From NCBI RefSeq assembly GCF_021390325.1, contig NZ_JAJUWU010000023.1:1-64000 (forward strand): DNA of 64,000 bases, given 5' to 3'. This document shows positions 9,895 to 19,192 of the stretch, one piece after another (position 1 is the stretch's first letter; every line of letters begins with the position of its first letter). The notes below the pieces were generated by a model, which saw only the letters and a program-made list of their open reading frames with translations, searched no databases and had not been told where the DNA came from. Position numbers and translations under genes: made by a program. This DNA is from Jiella avicenniae (GTDB lineage: Bacteria; Pseudomonadota; Alphaproteobacteria; Rhizobiales; Rhizobiaceae).

Positions 9895-11688
9895 CTACCC
9901 CTTCTTCTCCGCCACCGGCGCGACCCGCAGCCCCAGCTCCCGCAGCTGCGCCGGGCTCGCTTCCGCCGGCGCGCCCATCAACAGGTCGAAGGCCTGCTGG
10001 TTCATCGGGAAGAGCGCGATCTCGCGCAAGTTCTTGGCGCCGCAAAGCAGCATGACGATGCGGTCGATGCCGGCCGCCATGCCGCCATGGGGCGGGGCGC
10101 CATACTGGAACGCGCGGTAGAGGCCGCCGAAGCGCTCCTCGACGTCGGCGCGCGAATAGCCGGCGAGTTCGAAGGCCTTCACCATGGTTTCGGGCAGCTG
10201 GTTGCGGATGCCGCCGGACGCGATCTCGTACCCGTTGCAGACGATGTCGTACTGGAACGCCTTGATCGACAACGGCTCTTCGTTTTCCAGCGCCTCGATG
10301 CCGCCCTGGGGCATGGAGAAGGGGTTGTGGGCGAAATCGATCTTCTTCTCGTCCTCGTCATATTCGTAGAACGGGAAGTCGATGATCCAGGCGAGCTCGT
10401 AGGCGTCGCGGTCGAGGAGGTTCAGCTCCTCGCCGACGCGGGTGCGCGCGGCACCGGCAAACTGCACGAACTTCTCCGGCCGGCCGGCGACGAAGAAGCA
10501 GGCGTCGCCCGCCTCGAGGCCGAGCTGGGTGCGCACGGCTTCGGTGCGCTCCTCGCCGATGTTCTTGGCGAGCGGCCCGGCGCCGGAGACCGCGCCCCCC
10601 TCCTCGCGCCAGAAGATGTAGCCGAGGCCGGGCTGCCCCTCCCCTTGCGCCCAGGAGTTCATCCGGTCGCAGAAGGCGCGGCTGCCGCCGGTCTTCGCCG
10701 GGATCGCCCAGACCTCGACCTTGTCGTCATTCGCGATCATGTTCGCGAAGACCTTGAAGCCGGACCCGGCGAAATGCCCGGTGACGGCTTGCATCTCGAT
10801 CGGGTTCCTGAGGTCCGGCTTGTCCGAGCCGTACTTCTTCATCGATTCCGCATAAGGGATGCGCCGGAAGGTCTCGGAGACCTTCTTGTCGCCGGCGAAC
10901 GCCTTGAAGACGTCGCGGATCACCGGCTCCATGGTCTGGAAGATGTCCTCCTGCTCGACGAAGCTCATCTCGACGTCGAGCTGGTAGAACTCGCCATAGA
11001 AGCGGTCGGCGCGCGGGTCCTCGTCGCGGAAGCAGGGCGCGATCTGGAAATAGCGGTCGAAGCCCGACATCATCAGCAGCTGCTTGTACTGCTGCGGCGC
11101 CTGCGGCAGGGCGTAGAACATGCCGTTGTGAAGCCGCGAGGGGACGAGGAAGTCGCGGGCGCCCTCAGGCGAAGAGGCCGTGAGGATCGGCGTCTGGAAT
11201 TCGGTGAAGCCGGTCTCCTGCATCAGCGAGCGGATCTTCGCGATGATCTGCGTCCGCCGCATGATGTTCTTGTGCAGCGTCTCGCGGCGGAGATCGAGGA
11301 AGCGGTATTTGAGGCGGATGTCCTCGGGGTATTCCGGCTCGCCGAAGACCGGCAGCGGCAGTTCCTTGGCCGGCGACAGCACCTCGATCTCCCGGGCGAA
11401 GACCTCGATCTCGCCGGTCGGCAGCTTGGCGTTGACGGTCTCGGCCGAGCGCGCCTTCACCTCGCCGTCGACGCGGATCACCCATTCGCCGCGCACCGTC
11501 TCGGCGATCCGGAAAGCCGGCGAATCGGGATCGACCACCACCTGGGTGAGGCCGTAGTGGTCGCGCAGGTCGATGAACAAGAGGCCGCCATGGTCGCGGA
11601 TGCGATGCGCCCATCCGGACAGGCGCACGGTCTCGCCGACGTTCTCCTTCTTGAGGGCGGCGCAGCTGTGGGTGCGGTAGCGATGCAT
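9895..11688 (-). CDS. aspS: Aspartate-tRNA ligase, probably non-discriminating
   Basis: This encodes a 597-residue class II aminoacyl-tRNA synthetase of the bacterial AspRS type. It has an OB-fold anticodon domain ([13 protein letters not shown]), motif 2 ([10 protein letters not shown]), the GAD insertion, and a C-terminal motif 3 ([14 protein letters not shown]). The start at ATG 11688 gives the standard N-terminus [10 protein letters not shown]; the frame is open to 12072 but that extension is not protein-like. Histidine at residue 33 (RDHGG) corresponds to the residue reported to mark AspRS enzymes that charge both tRNA-Asp and tRNA-Asn, as in Pseudomonas, with GatCAB completing Asn-tRNA. 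That reading is inference. Confidence 0.96.
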   Translation of the reverse strand: MHRYRTHSCAALKKENVGETVRLSGWAHRIRDHGGLLFIDLRDHYGLTQVVVDPDSPAFRIAETVRGEWVIRVDGEVKARSAETVNAKLPTGEIEVFAREIEVLSPAKELPLPVFGEPEYPEDIRLKYRFLDLRRETLHKNIMRRTQIIAKIRSLMQETGFTEFQTPILTASSPEGARDFLVPSRLHNGMFYALPQAPQQYKQLLMMSGFDRYFQIAPCFRDEDPRADRFYGEFYQLDVEMSFVEQEDIFQTMEPVIRDVFKAFAGDKKVSETFRRIPYAESMKKYGSDKPDLRNPIEMQAVTGHFAGSGFKVFANMIANDDKVEVWAIPAKTGGSRAFCDRMNSWAQGEGQPGLGYIFWREEGGAVSGAGPLAKNIGEERTEAVRTQLGLEAGDACFFVAGRPEKFVQFAGAARTRVGEELNLLDRDAYELAWIIDFPFYEYDEDEKKIDFAHNPFSMPQGGIEALENEEPLSIKAFQYDIVCNGYEIASGGIRNQLPETMVKAFELAGYSRADVEERFGGLYRAFQYGAPPHGGMAAGIDRIVMLLCGAKNLREIALFPMNQQAFDLLMGAPAEASPAQLRELGLRVAPVAEKKG

Positions 11689-12131
11689 GGTCGGTCTCGT
11701 CGCGGCTGTGATGCGCGCCGCTTCGCGGGTCCGGCGAGCGGGCGGAAAATCTCGGATTCGCGGCGGAAAAGCACATGGGCGCCCGGCGATGTCAAGGCCG
11801 TCCCGCCCGCTCGGCGGCTGTCCGGCCGGCACCGGGCGGAGCGCCGATCCCTCGGGCCGTCTCGACAAGACAGTCCCCGTGTTTCGCCAGGCCGAAGCAG
11901 GGCCGCCCGCGGCCCCGCCGGCGAGGGGCGGTCGCCCGCATGGTATCGCCCGGACGAGTTGCGACGCCTGCCAGATCGGCCGCATTTCCCCTGCCACCGG
12001 CCCGGTGACGCAGCCGGCGACCCGCAGCGCCGCCACCGCAGGGTTGAAATTGCATGTTGCTTTGGTCGGCATCCCCCATCAAAGCTGATCGAGCGGCCTC
12101 AACGACGTGCGATTCGAGCAACGAGACGGCG
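11689..12131. other. Divergent intergenic region between aspS and the TPR-sulfotransferase gene
   Basis: These 443 bases must carry the promoters of both flanking genes. The DNA from about 11700 to 12030 is very GC-rich with no convincing frame. From about 12040 (GTTGAAATTGCATGTTGC) it becomes less GC-rich, a likely promoter zone for the plus-strand gene, but no clear -35/-10 pair was identified. No RNA structure was recognised. Confidence 0.5.
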
Positions 12132-13940
12132 ATGAACCAGATTGATTCCTCCCTTTGCGCCTGCAACAGCGGGCTGACGCCGGAAAGCTGCTGCCAGATG
12201 GACATGGCCGCCGCGGCAGCCGCCGACGTTCCGGCGACCCTCCACGGCGACGCCGAAGCCGCCGCCTCGGCGCTGCGGTCCGGCGATCGCGAGCGGGCGG
12301 AAGGTCTGGCGATCGACGTCCTGGAAAGCGCGCCTCTGCACGTTCCGGCGCTGAGAACCTTGGCTTCGGTTCGGCTCGACCAGAAACGGCAGAACGCCGC
12401 CGCCGTGCTGCTCGAAAGGATCGTCGGCGAGGAGCCGACGGATTACTGGGCCGTCAGCAAGCTGGCGCTTCTGGAGCTCGGGCGGCAACAGCATCTGAAG
12501 GCCGAGGCGCATGCGCGGCAGGCCCTTCGGCTCGCCCCGACGAACCCCCAGTCCCACAATCTGATGGGCGTCGCCCTGACCCAGACCGGCAAGGCGGCGG
12601 CCGGCGAATACCACCATCGCAAGGCGCTCGAACTCTCCGGCAAGCGCATTCCGATGGTCCTGTCCAATCTCGCGCTGAACCTGAAGAACCAGGGCCGCAT
12701 GCAGGAAGCGCGCGAGCTTTATCGGGAGGCCGTCGCGGCCGAACCGATGAACCGCCAGTCCCTGCTCGGCTGGGCCCAGCTCGAAGAGGCCGACCGCAAT
12801 CTCGACAGGGCCAAGGAACTTCTCGACCGCGTCGAGGAGGTCAGCGCGCCGACACCGGCCACCCGCCAAACGAGAGCCGCCATTTTCGGCCGCGAGGGAC
12901 GCGCCGACGAGGCCCTGGCGATCCTCGACGCCGAGGAGCAGCGCCCCCTGAGACCGATCGAACTCATGGAGCGCGGCCGCCTGCTCGACAGGACCGGGCG
13001 TTACGACGAGGCCTGGGAAGCGTTCCTGGCCGGCAAGCGGCGCGCCGTCGAAATGGGCTCGCAGACCTATCTGCGCGAGCAGGCACGGGGCCTCGCCGAA
13101 CAGCTCCAGCAGTTCTTCGCCCGGGAACGCGTCGACATCCTGCCGCGCGCCGGCGTCCGCTCCGACGTCGCCCAGCCGATCTTCATCCTCGGCTTCCCCC
13201 GATCGGGCACGACGCTGCTCGAACAGTCCCTGTCGGTGAGCCCCGAGATCACCGCCGGCGACGAACTGCCGGTGGTCCACGAGATCGTCGCGACGATGCC
13301 GCGGCTCCTGGCGAGCCCGCACGAATATCCCGGGGCCCTCGCCGAATTGTGGATGGGCGACAAGCGCGACGAACTCGACAGCCTGCGCGACTTCTACCTG
13401 CAACGGGCCCGGCAGCGGGGACTGATGGGCGGCGAGGCGCGCCTCTTCACCGACAAGATGCCGCTCAACGAGGTGCATCTCGGGCTGATCGGCCTGATCT
13501 TCCCGCGCGCGCCCCTCGTCCACATGATCCGCCATCCGCTCGACATCATGGTCTCGGCGATGTCGAACTTCTTCACCCATGGCGGCTTCTGCGGCTCGCA
13601 GCTCGAAACCGCCGCCGAGCATCTCGTCCTGTCGAACACCCTCGTCACGCATTATCGCAAGGTGATGGATCTGAACTACCAGGCGGTGCGCTACGAGGAC
13701 GTCGTCGACGACCAGGAGGCGACGATGCGCAGGGTCTTCGACTTCGTCGGCGTTGCCTTCGACCCGCGGGCGCTGAGCTTCGAGGAGAACGTGCGCTACG
13801 CCCGCACCGCGAGCTATGCCCAGGTCACCGAAAAGCTCTACGACCGCTCGCGCTACCGCTACCGCCACTATCTGAAGCATCTCGAGCCGGCGCTGCCGAT
13901 CCTCGAGCCGCTGATCGAGGCGTGGGGCTATGAAGTGTGA
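12132..13940 (+). CDS. TPR-repeat sulfotransferase family protein with N-terminal SEC-C-like cysteine motif
   Basis: The 602-residue protein has three parts. An N-terminal cysteine cluster C9-x-C11-x8-C20-C21 (CACNSGLTPESCC) has the spacing of the SEC-C zinc motif. Residues about 40-330 are tetratricopeptide repeats (for example HARQALRLAPTNPQSHNLMG). Residues about 350-595 are a sulfotransferase domain with the PAPS-binding loop FILGFPRSGTTLLEQSL, followed by FTDKMPLNE and MIRHPLDIMVS. Proteins of this TPR-sulfotransferase type are frequent in alphaproteobacteria and are thought to sulfate surface glycans or peptides; the acceptor is unknown. ATG 12132 was chosen over the upstream GTG/TTG-rich extension because the cysteine motif begins directly after it. 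Confidence 0.85.
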   Translation: MNQIDSSLCACNSGLTPESCCQMDMAAAAAADVPATLHGDAEAAASALRSGDRERAEGLAIDVLESAPLHVPALRTLASVRLDQKRQNAAAVLLERIVGEEPTDYWAVSKLALLELGRQQHLKAEAHARQALRLAPTNPQSHNLMGVALTQTGKAAAGEYHHRKALELSGKRIPMVLSNLALNLKNQGRMQEARELYREAVAAEPMNRQSLLGWAQLEEADRNLDRAKELLDRVEEVSAPTPATRQTRAAIFGREGRADEALAILDAEEQRPLRPIELMERGRLLDRTGRYDEAWEAFLAGKRRAVEMGSQTYLREQARGLAEQLQQFFARERVDILPRAGVRSDVAQPIFILGFPRSGTTLLEQSLSVSPEITAGDELPVVHEIVATMPRLLASPHEYPGALAELWMGDKRDELDSLRDFYLQRARQRGLMGGEARLFTDKMPLNEVHLGLIGLIFPRAPLVHMIRHPLDIMVSAMSNFFTHGGFCGSQLETAAEHLVLSNTLVTHYRKVMDLNYQAVRYEDVVDDQEATMRRVFDFVGVAFDPRALSFEENVRYARTASYAQVTEKLYDRSRYRYRHYLKHLEPALPILEPLIEAWGYEV

Positions 13941-14017
13941 GCGGTCGTGTCATCCGAACGGGCAGCGCGTCCCCGGCGTGCCGCGTCCTGCCTTGCAGTG
14001 GTCGATACGAAGCGCCG

Positions 14018-14164
14018 ATGAGCAAGACGTCCTCGTCCTGCGCCTGTCCGGGGCATTGTCCCGAATGCGGTGACTCCTGCGCCGGCGCCACCGAGGCTCG
14101 GCCATTCGGGCGAAAAGCCGCGCGGCAATCGACCAAGCCTGACCCCGGCCTTGCCCCGGCCTGA
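14018..14164 (+). CDS. Possible small cysteine-rich ORF (48 aa), doubtful
   Basis: This lies in the 358-base gap between the sulfotransferase and Hint genes. The ORF begins MSKTSSSCACPGHCPECGDS and contains five closely spaced cysteines, then an Arg/Lys/Pro-rich tail. There is no clear ribosome site. The cysteine pattern faintly echoes the SEC-C-like N-terminus of the upstream protein and the frame just before the Hint protein (MSCVGCGDSSGDLC), so it is listed as a candidate. The rest of the gap (14165-14298) is more AT-rich and probably holds the Hint promoter. Confidence 0.2.
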   Translation: MSKTSSSCACPGHCPECGDSCAGATEARPFGRKAARQSTKPDPGLAPA

Positions 14165-14298
14165 AAAGAGCGTTGTGATCGGCGAAATTTCGATAAGCTC
14201 TCTCGACGAAAAACTCTCGCTGCGGTAGGCTTGTTTACAACTTCGAGCCGCAATCGATGTCCTGCGTCGGCTGTGGCGACTCTTCGGGAGATCTCTGC

Positions 14299-15273
14299 AT
14301 GGCCAGTCGGACACCGTTCTACATCAGCTATCTCGTCAAGACCGGTGCCGGAACCTATACGGCCTACGACCCCTACGGCAGCAACTTCACCGTTACCGAA
14401 ACCGATGACGGCGGCAGTGACGACCTGACGCGCCTGGGCGATATCGGAAACGACGACTTCAGCGCCAATCTGAACAATTCCGGCGCGTCTTTTCCAACCC
14501 AGTTCACGTTCATCGCCAATACAAGAGATGGCTCGGGCTTCATCGCTCTGGCGACGAACAGCGGCTATGGCCCCGGGCCGTACTACTATTTGTTCCAGAC
14601 CGTTCTGACTTACACCTACGGCGAAGCGGTCACGACCGGCCCCGGCACCTTCACCCTCTGCTTCACCTGCGGAACACGCATCGACACCCGCCGTGGCCGG
14701 ATCGCGATCGAGGACCTCGCCGTCGGTGACAGCGTCATGACCGCCTCCGGTGCCGAGCGCGAGATCGTCTGGATCGGCCGGCGCACGCTGGACTGCCGTT
14801 GCGAAGCCGCGCACATGGCTCCGGTGCGTGTCCGCGCCGGGGCCTTCGGGGCGGGTGTGCCCGAGCGCGACGTGCTCCTGTCGCCGGGTCATCCCGTCCT
14901 CGTCCGCCAGAATGGCGTCGAGGTGCTTGTGCCGATCATGAACCTCATCAACGGCACGACGATCGAGCGGACGACGCTGGAGCGCGCGACCTACTGGCAC
15001 GTCGAACTCGACCAGCACGACGTGCTCCTCGCCGACGGCCTGCCGGCGGAAAGCTTCTTCGACATGGGCTCGCGCGGCTGGTTCGACAACGACCTCGACG
15101 ACGTCCTCGCCAATCCCGATCTCGTCCCCGCCGGCCAGCATGGCCGCTGCCGCGAGGTCGCCATCGACGGGCCGCTGGTGGAAGCGGAGCGCAAGCGCCT
15201 CGCCGACCTGTTCTATGCCGAACTCGCGTCCCAGTGCGCCTGGCCGGTGCAGGAGAGCTACACCGCCGCCTGA
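14299..15273 (+). CDS. Hint-domain protein
   Basis: From ATG 14299 the protein is 324 residues. The first 118 residues are rich in Gly, Asn, Thr and Tyr and beta-like (TAYDPYGSNFTVTETDD). From about residue 119 a Hint_2-type (hedgehog/intein) domain follows: CFTCGTRIDTRRGRIAIEDL, then VGDSVMTASG, WIGRR, LLSPGHPVLV and WHVELDQHDVLLADGLPAES. In alphaproteobacteria such domains occur at the end of secreted, often RTX-like proteins and may self-process; here it is most of the protein. The start uses GGGAG at 14286-14290, eight bases upstream; ATG 14257 would add a Cys-rich 14-residue leader. The substrate and fate are unknown. Confidence 0.85.
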   Translation: MASRTPFYISYLVKTGAGTYTAYDPYGSNFTVTETDDGGSDDLTRLGDIGNDDFSANLNNSGASFPTQFTFIANTRDGSGFIALATNSGYGPGPYYYLFQTVLTYTYGEAVTTGPGTFTLCFTCGTRIDTRRGRIAIEDLAVGDSVMTASGAEREIVWIGRRTLDCRCEAAHMAPVRVRAGAFGAGVPERDVLLSPGHPVLVRQNGVEVLVPIMNLINGTTIERTTLERATYWHVELDQHDVLLADGLPAESFFDMGSRGWFDNDLDDVLANPDLVPAGQHGRCREVAIDGPLVEAERKRLADLFYAELASQCAWPVQESYTAA

Positions 15274-15786
15274 TCCGCAATGCGACGCCGCAGCCACGAC
15301 GGTGGCGACGTCGCGTGGCCGGCCGCAACGCCCGCCACGAGACCACCCCGGATGCGGCGCGGCGAACCACACCTCCTCGGCCGGCGTGAATACCCTTCGC
15401 TCCGGCCGTGCGTGACCAGCGCGAGATCGCGCGAGGACTGCATGCCGCGACAGCGGGTCGGTGACAGGGAAGAACGGATCGGCGTTCCTCCGGCCGGCCG
15501 ACGGACGATCGAGAGGCGGCGGCCGCGGATCGCAGTCTCGTCCGAGGTCTGCCGAAGACTGTCCGCCACTGCGGCCGGCTCAGGCACTCGACCCCTCAAC
15601 GCCATATCCACCGACTCTCCCGATCCCGACTTCCGACGATGGCACGATTTCGATCGCGCCCGTTGCGCCGCCGATCCCGCCAGGGGCGGCGGAGGCGCAG
15701 GTCACGATAGGCGATTGCCGATCCGCGATGCGCCATGCGATACGATCGAGCCTCATCCTTCCTTGGCGCGCTGCAGCTTCCCTCCG
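15274..15786. other. Intergenic region without a supported gene
   Basis: Frames here on either strand are Arg/Pro-rich and lack any recognised domain. The plus-strand frame of the downstream methyltransferase-like gene is open through it only by absence of stop codons. Codon-position bias is not evident by eye. A promoter for the gene at 15787 may lie near 15700-15770, but none was identified. Confidence 0.45.
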
Positions 15787-16662
15787 ATGACCACCCGCCC
15801 GAACTTCGACGATTTCCTCGCGCTCAGACGGAGCGATCCGCGGCTCGCCCGGCTCACCCACGACGTCGCCCTGCCGCGGTCCCGGGGGGTGGAGTTCGGA
15901 GCGGACCCGCATCCCCTGCCCCTGCCCGACGGGCTTTCCGTCCGCTATGTCGATCTCGTGGCCCGGGACGCGGCGGACGAACCGGTCCGGCACGTCTGGG
16001 ACGGCAGCGGTTCGCTGCTCGCCGCACTCGGCGAGGAGCAGCCGCTCGACTTCGCCATCGCCCGCCTCTTCGCCCATCGCGTGCCCAACCTCCTCGGCTG
16101 GTTCCGCGGCGTCTTCGCGGCGCTGCGGCCTGGCGGCGTGCTCAACATGACGCTGCCCGACCGGCGGATGACCGGCGACGTGCTCAGAACGCCCTCGACA
16201 CTCGGCGAAGTTCTCGAGGCCGATCAACTCGGCCTGACGCGGCCGAGTTTCCGCCAGCTTTTCGATCATCGCCGTCTGTCCGTGCCGCTCGGTCCCCAGC
16301 AGGCATGGCGGGAGGCCGTCGACCCCGGAGAGCTCGCCCGCGCCGGCACGGAGGAAGCCCTCGCCTTCGCACGGGCGGCAAGCGGCGACGCGGCAGATGC
16401 CGTCCCGTGTCACTGCTGGGTCTTCACGCCCTACTCCTTCCTCGACCTCCTCGAAGAGCTTTCGCGGGCCGGCCTGTTTCCCCTGGTCATCAGCCAGTTC
16501 GCGACGACAGAACCGGGAAGCTCGGAGTTCTTCGTCTGCCTGCGGCACGATCACGCCACGGATCCGGAAATCCTCCTCAAACGCCAGACGGTCGCCATCG
16601 ACCACGTCCGGAAGATCGCGCTGGAACGCCGGCGGCGGGCGAAGCTGATGGCTTCGCTCTGA
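15787..16662 (+). CDS. Methyltransferase-like protein (class I SAM fold, divergent)
   Basis: This encodes a 291-residue protein. Its middle carries the block NLLGWFRGVFAALRPGGVLN followed by MTLPDRR. That equals the post-motif region of Methyltransf_11 proteins found in polysaccharide clusters (consensus: helix, RPGG, then a strand ending IPDKR). The upstream part (LSVRYVDL) fits the second strand, but the canonical glycine-rich SAM loop is replaced by a degenerate region, so activity is uncertain. The ATG at 15787 starts directly before the conserved N-terminus; the longer frame upstream has no protein character. Neighbouring sulfotransferase and Hint genes suggest a role in surface modification, which is inference only. 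Confidence 0.75.
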   Translation: MTTRPNFDDFLALRRSDPRLARLTHDVALPRSRGVEFGADPHPLPLPDGLSVRYVDLVARDAADEPVRHVWDGSGSLLAALGEEQPLDFAIARLFAHRVPNLLGWFRGVFAALRPGGVLNMTLPDRRMTGDVLRTPSTLGEVLEADQLGLTRPSFRQLFDHRRLSVPLGPQQAWREAVDPGELARAGTEEALAFARAASGDAADAVPCHCWVFTPYSFLDLLEELSRAGLFPLVISQFATTEPGSSEFFVCLRHDHATDPEILLKRQTVAIDHVRKIALERRRRAKLMASL

Positions 16663-16795
16663 CGGAAAGCCGCAAGGCCGGGCACCGGTCTTCGGCCGGG
16701 AAGCCGGCGACGAAAGCTGGGGAGGCTGACGGATCGACCGATCGTGTCCGTCAAAGGCCTTTCGCTCGAAGATTTCTTCGGGCTAAAGAAGAATC

Positions 16796-17950
16796 ATGCA
16801 GCTGATCACCACCACGGCGGATCTCGCCGAGACCTGCCGGACCTTCGCGAAATCGGATTTCGTCACGGTCGACACCGAGTTCATCCGCGAGACGACGTTC
16901 TGGCCGGAACTCTGCCTGATCCAGATGGCCTCTCCGCAGGAGGGGGTGATCGTCGATCCGCTCGCACCGGGCATCGACCTGTCGCCGATCTTCGACCTGA
17001 TGGACGATCCGTCGGTGCTCAAGGTGTTCCACGCGGCGCGCCAGGACATCGAGATCCTCTACAAGCTCTCGGGCCGCGTGCCCGCGCCGCTCTTCGACAC
17101 GCAGATCGCGGCGATGGTCTGCGGCTTCGGCGAGTCGATCGCCTATGATCAGCTGGTGGCGCGGCTCTCCGACGCGCGGATCGACAAGACCTCGCGCTTC
17201 ACCGACTGGCGCCGGCGCCCCCTCACCGACAAGCAGCTCGCCTACGCCCTCGCCGACGTCACCCATCTGCGCGACGTCTATCTGGCGCTCGAGAAGACGA
17301 TCGAGGCGAGCGGCCGTGGAAGCTGGCTCGACGAGGAGATGGCGTTGCTCGCCAATCCCGAGACCTACGACCTGCATCCCGACGATGCCTGGACGCGCCT
17401 GAAGCTGCGGGTGAAGAAGCCGATCGAGCTGCAGGTGATGAAGGAGGTCGCGGCCTGGCGCGAACGCGAGGCGCGCGATGCCGACAAGCCGCGCGGCCGC
17501 ATCCTCAAGGACGAAGCGGTCTACGAGATCGCCCAGCAGCAGCCCCGCGACGAACAGGCGCTGTCGCGGCTGCGCACGCTCTCCAAGGGCTTCGAGCGCA
17601 GCGCCTACGGGCGCGAGGTGCTCGCCGCCGTCGAACGGGCCTTCGCGCTGCCGAAATCGGCCCTGCCGTCCGTTCCCCGGCCGCAGCAGCTTCCCGAGGG
17701 AACAGCCGCGGCGGTCGAGTTCCTCAAGGTTCTCCTGAAGATCGTCGTCGAGGAGGAGGGTGTCGCGGCAAAGCTCATCGCCTCCTCCGCCGATCTCGAG
17801 AAGCTGGCGTCGCAGGGCGAGAAGGCGGAGGTTCCGGCGCTGACGGGCTGGCGGCGCAAGCTCTTCGGCGAGCGGGCGCTCGATCTTCTGTCCGGCAAGG
17901 CCGGCCTCGTCTATCGCAATCGCCGGGTCGAGCTGCTGCCGATCGGCTGA
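16796..17950 (+). CDS. rnd: Ribonuclease D
   Basis: This encodes a 384-residue DEDDy-type 3'-5' exoribonuclease that trims tRNA 3' ends and other small RNAs. The catalytic acidic residues are D26 and E28 in FVTVDTEF. The second exonuclease block is VFHAARQDIEIL, and the third is YALADVTHLRDVYL with the Y-x3-D motif. An HRDC domain follows at about residues 205-290 (AWREREARDADKPRGRILKD). Length and order match alphaproteobacterial RNase D. ATG 16796 opens directly onto the first strand. It is a single gene, convergent with the L,D-transpeptidase gene. Confidence 0.95.
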   Translation: MQLITTTADLAETCRTFAKSDFVTVDTEFIRETTFWPELCLIQMASPQEGVIVDPLAPGIDLSPIFDLMDDPSVLKVFHAARQDIEILYKLSGRVPAPLFDTQIAAMVCGFGESIAYDQLVARLSDARIDKTSRFTDWRRRPLTDKQLAYALADVTHLRDVYLALEKTIEASGRGSWLDEEMALLANPETYDLHPDDAWTRLKLRVKKPIELQVMKEVAAWREREARDADKPRGRILKDEAVYEIAQQQPRDEQALSRLRTLSKGFERSAYGREVLAAVERAFALPKSALPSVPRPQQLPEGTAAAVEFLKVLLKIVVEEEGVAAKLIASSADLEKLASQGEKAEVPALTGWRRKLFGERALDLLSGKAGLVYRNRRVELLPIG

Positions 17951-18228
17951 CGGCGAGAGGCAGTGGAAACGCCTCCCGATCCCGGGCGGACGGTTTTCGC
18001 CGAGCCGCCGCGCCGACCGCCGGAAATCGCGACGGCTCGACGGACGGAAGGCCTCGGGGCCGAGCCCGTTGCGATGAGGGAGATCTTTGGTCGCGTCCGC
18101 GATGGCCGCCGGGCATTCTTCACGCGGGATTCATCCGCAGAACCCGCAAGGCGTATTTCGCACCCGGCCTGCGGCGCGACTCTCGCCTCGTTCCCGACGA
18201 TCGCGCCGGGAACGAAACCCGATTTTCG

Positions 18229-18960
18229 TCAGCGCTGGGCGAGACGCTCGCTGCCCTGCTTGACGACGACCTTGGCGCCGAGCGGAACGCGCTCGTAGAG
18301 GTCGACGATGTCCTGGTTCATCAGCCGGATGCAGCCGGAAGACGCAGCCGTGCCGATGGTCCACCATTCCGGCGTCCCGTGCAGGCGGAACAGCGTGTCC
18401 TTGTTGTTCTGCCAAAGATACAGGGCGCGGGCGCCGAGCGGATTGCTGAGACCGGGCTCCATGCCGTCGCGATAGGGCTCGAGTTCCGGCTTGCGGTCGA
18501 TCATTTCGGCCGGCGGAAACCACTTCGGCCAATGCTGCTTGTCGTGCACTTCGGCATCGCCGGCCCAGGAGAAGCCCTGGCGGCCGACGCCGATGCCGTA
18601 GCGCATCGCCATGCCGTCGCCCTCGACGACGTAGAGGAATCGGTTCGCCGTGTCCACGACGACCGTGCCCGACTGGTATTGCAGGCCTTCCGGATAGGAG
18701 ACGCGCTGGCGCAGGAACTGCGGGTCGATCTTGCCCGTCGGGATCGCGGGAAGGGCGAAGCCGTCGTCGACGGTCGCGCCGTAGCCGATCTCGTTCGTGG
18801 CGGCGATGCTGCCGGCATTGGCCAGATTGTCCGGCCCCGCATAGGCGGCGACCTGCGTGGCGGCCGGCTGAAGGCTGGCGCGACGCGGATTGTCCGCGCA
18901 GCCGGCCAGCGTCAACGCTGCAATCGCTGTGCCGATGGCCAAAGTGGTCTTGATCGTCAT
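18229..18960 (-). CDS. L,D-transpeptidase (YkuD domain) lipoprotein
   Basis: This encodes a 243-residue precursor with a lipoprotein signal peptide (MTIKTTLAIGTAIAALTLAG then C21), so it is anchored in the periplasm. The YkuD domain (about residues 98-235) carries H194 in FRLHGTPEWW and the catalytic cysteine C210 in SSGCIRL, the standard H-x(14-16)-S-x-G-C-x-R arrangement. Such enzymes make 3-3 peptidoglycan cross-links or attach proteins to peptidoglycan, and Hyphomicrobiales carry many copies. The start at 18960 was chosen because it directly precedes the signal sequence; the longer upstream frame would bury it. No Shine-Dalgarno is evident. Confidence 0.92.
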   Translation of the reverse strand: MTIKTTLAIGTAIAALTLAGCADNPRRASLQPAATQVAAYAGPDNLANAGSIAATNEIGYGATVDDGFALPAIPTGKIDPQFLRQRVSYPEGLQYQSGTVVVDTANRFLYVVEGDGMAMRYGIGVGRQGFSWAGDAEVHDKQHWPKWFPPAEMIDRKPELEPYRDGMEPGLSNPLGARALYLWQNNKDTLFRLHGTPEWWTIGTAASSGCIRLMNQDIVDLYERVPLGAKVVVKQGSERLAQR

Positions 18961-19192
18961 GACGGGTGCCAATCCGGTTGGGGTGTCTTGCTGGCTGCTC
19001 GACCGAACCTGCGGCGAGAACGCATCGGAACCTCTTCTCCGATAGGCCTCCTCGGGCAGCCGGGCAACGGCCGCATTGCAGACCATCGTGGTTAAGAAAG
19101 AGTTTGTTGCACTGCCGTCACAGTTGACCTGTGGCTGGCAAGCGACATCTCGGTTGCCGTTCGGGATCGCAACGGACCCAGAGGTTCAGACC

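Noticed and set aside
11478-11795. 105-residue minus-strand ORF overlapping the aspS start
   Set aside because: It is an out-of-frame shadow within aspS and its upstream region; Arg/Ser/Thr-rich without structure.
11689-12072. N-terminal extension of aspS
   Set aside because: The standard AspRS N-terminus begins at 11688; the extra residues are Pro/Arg-rich and unlike any synthetase domain.
15280-15786. Upstream part of the methyltransferase-like frame
   Set aside because: It is open but without recognisable protein features; a family-like N-terminus begins at ATG 15787.
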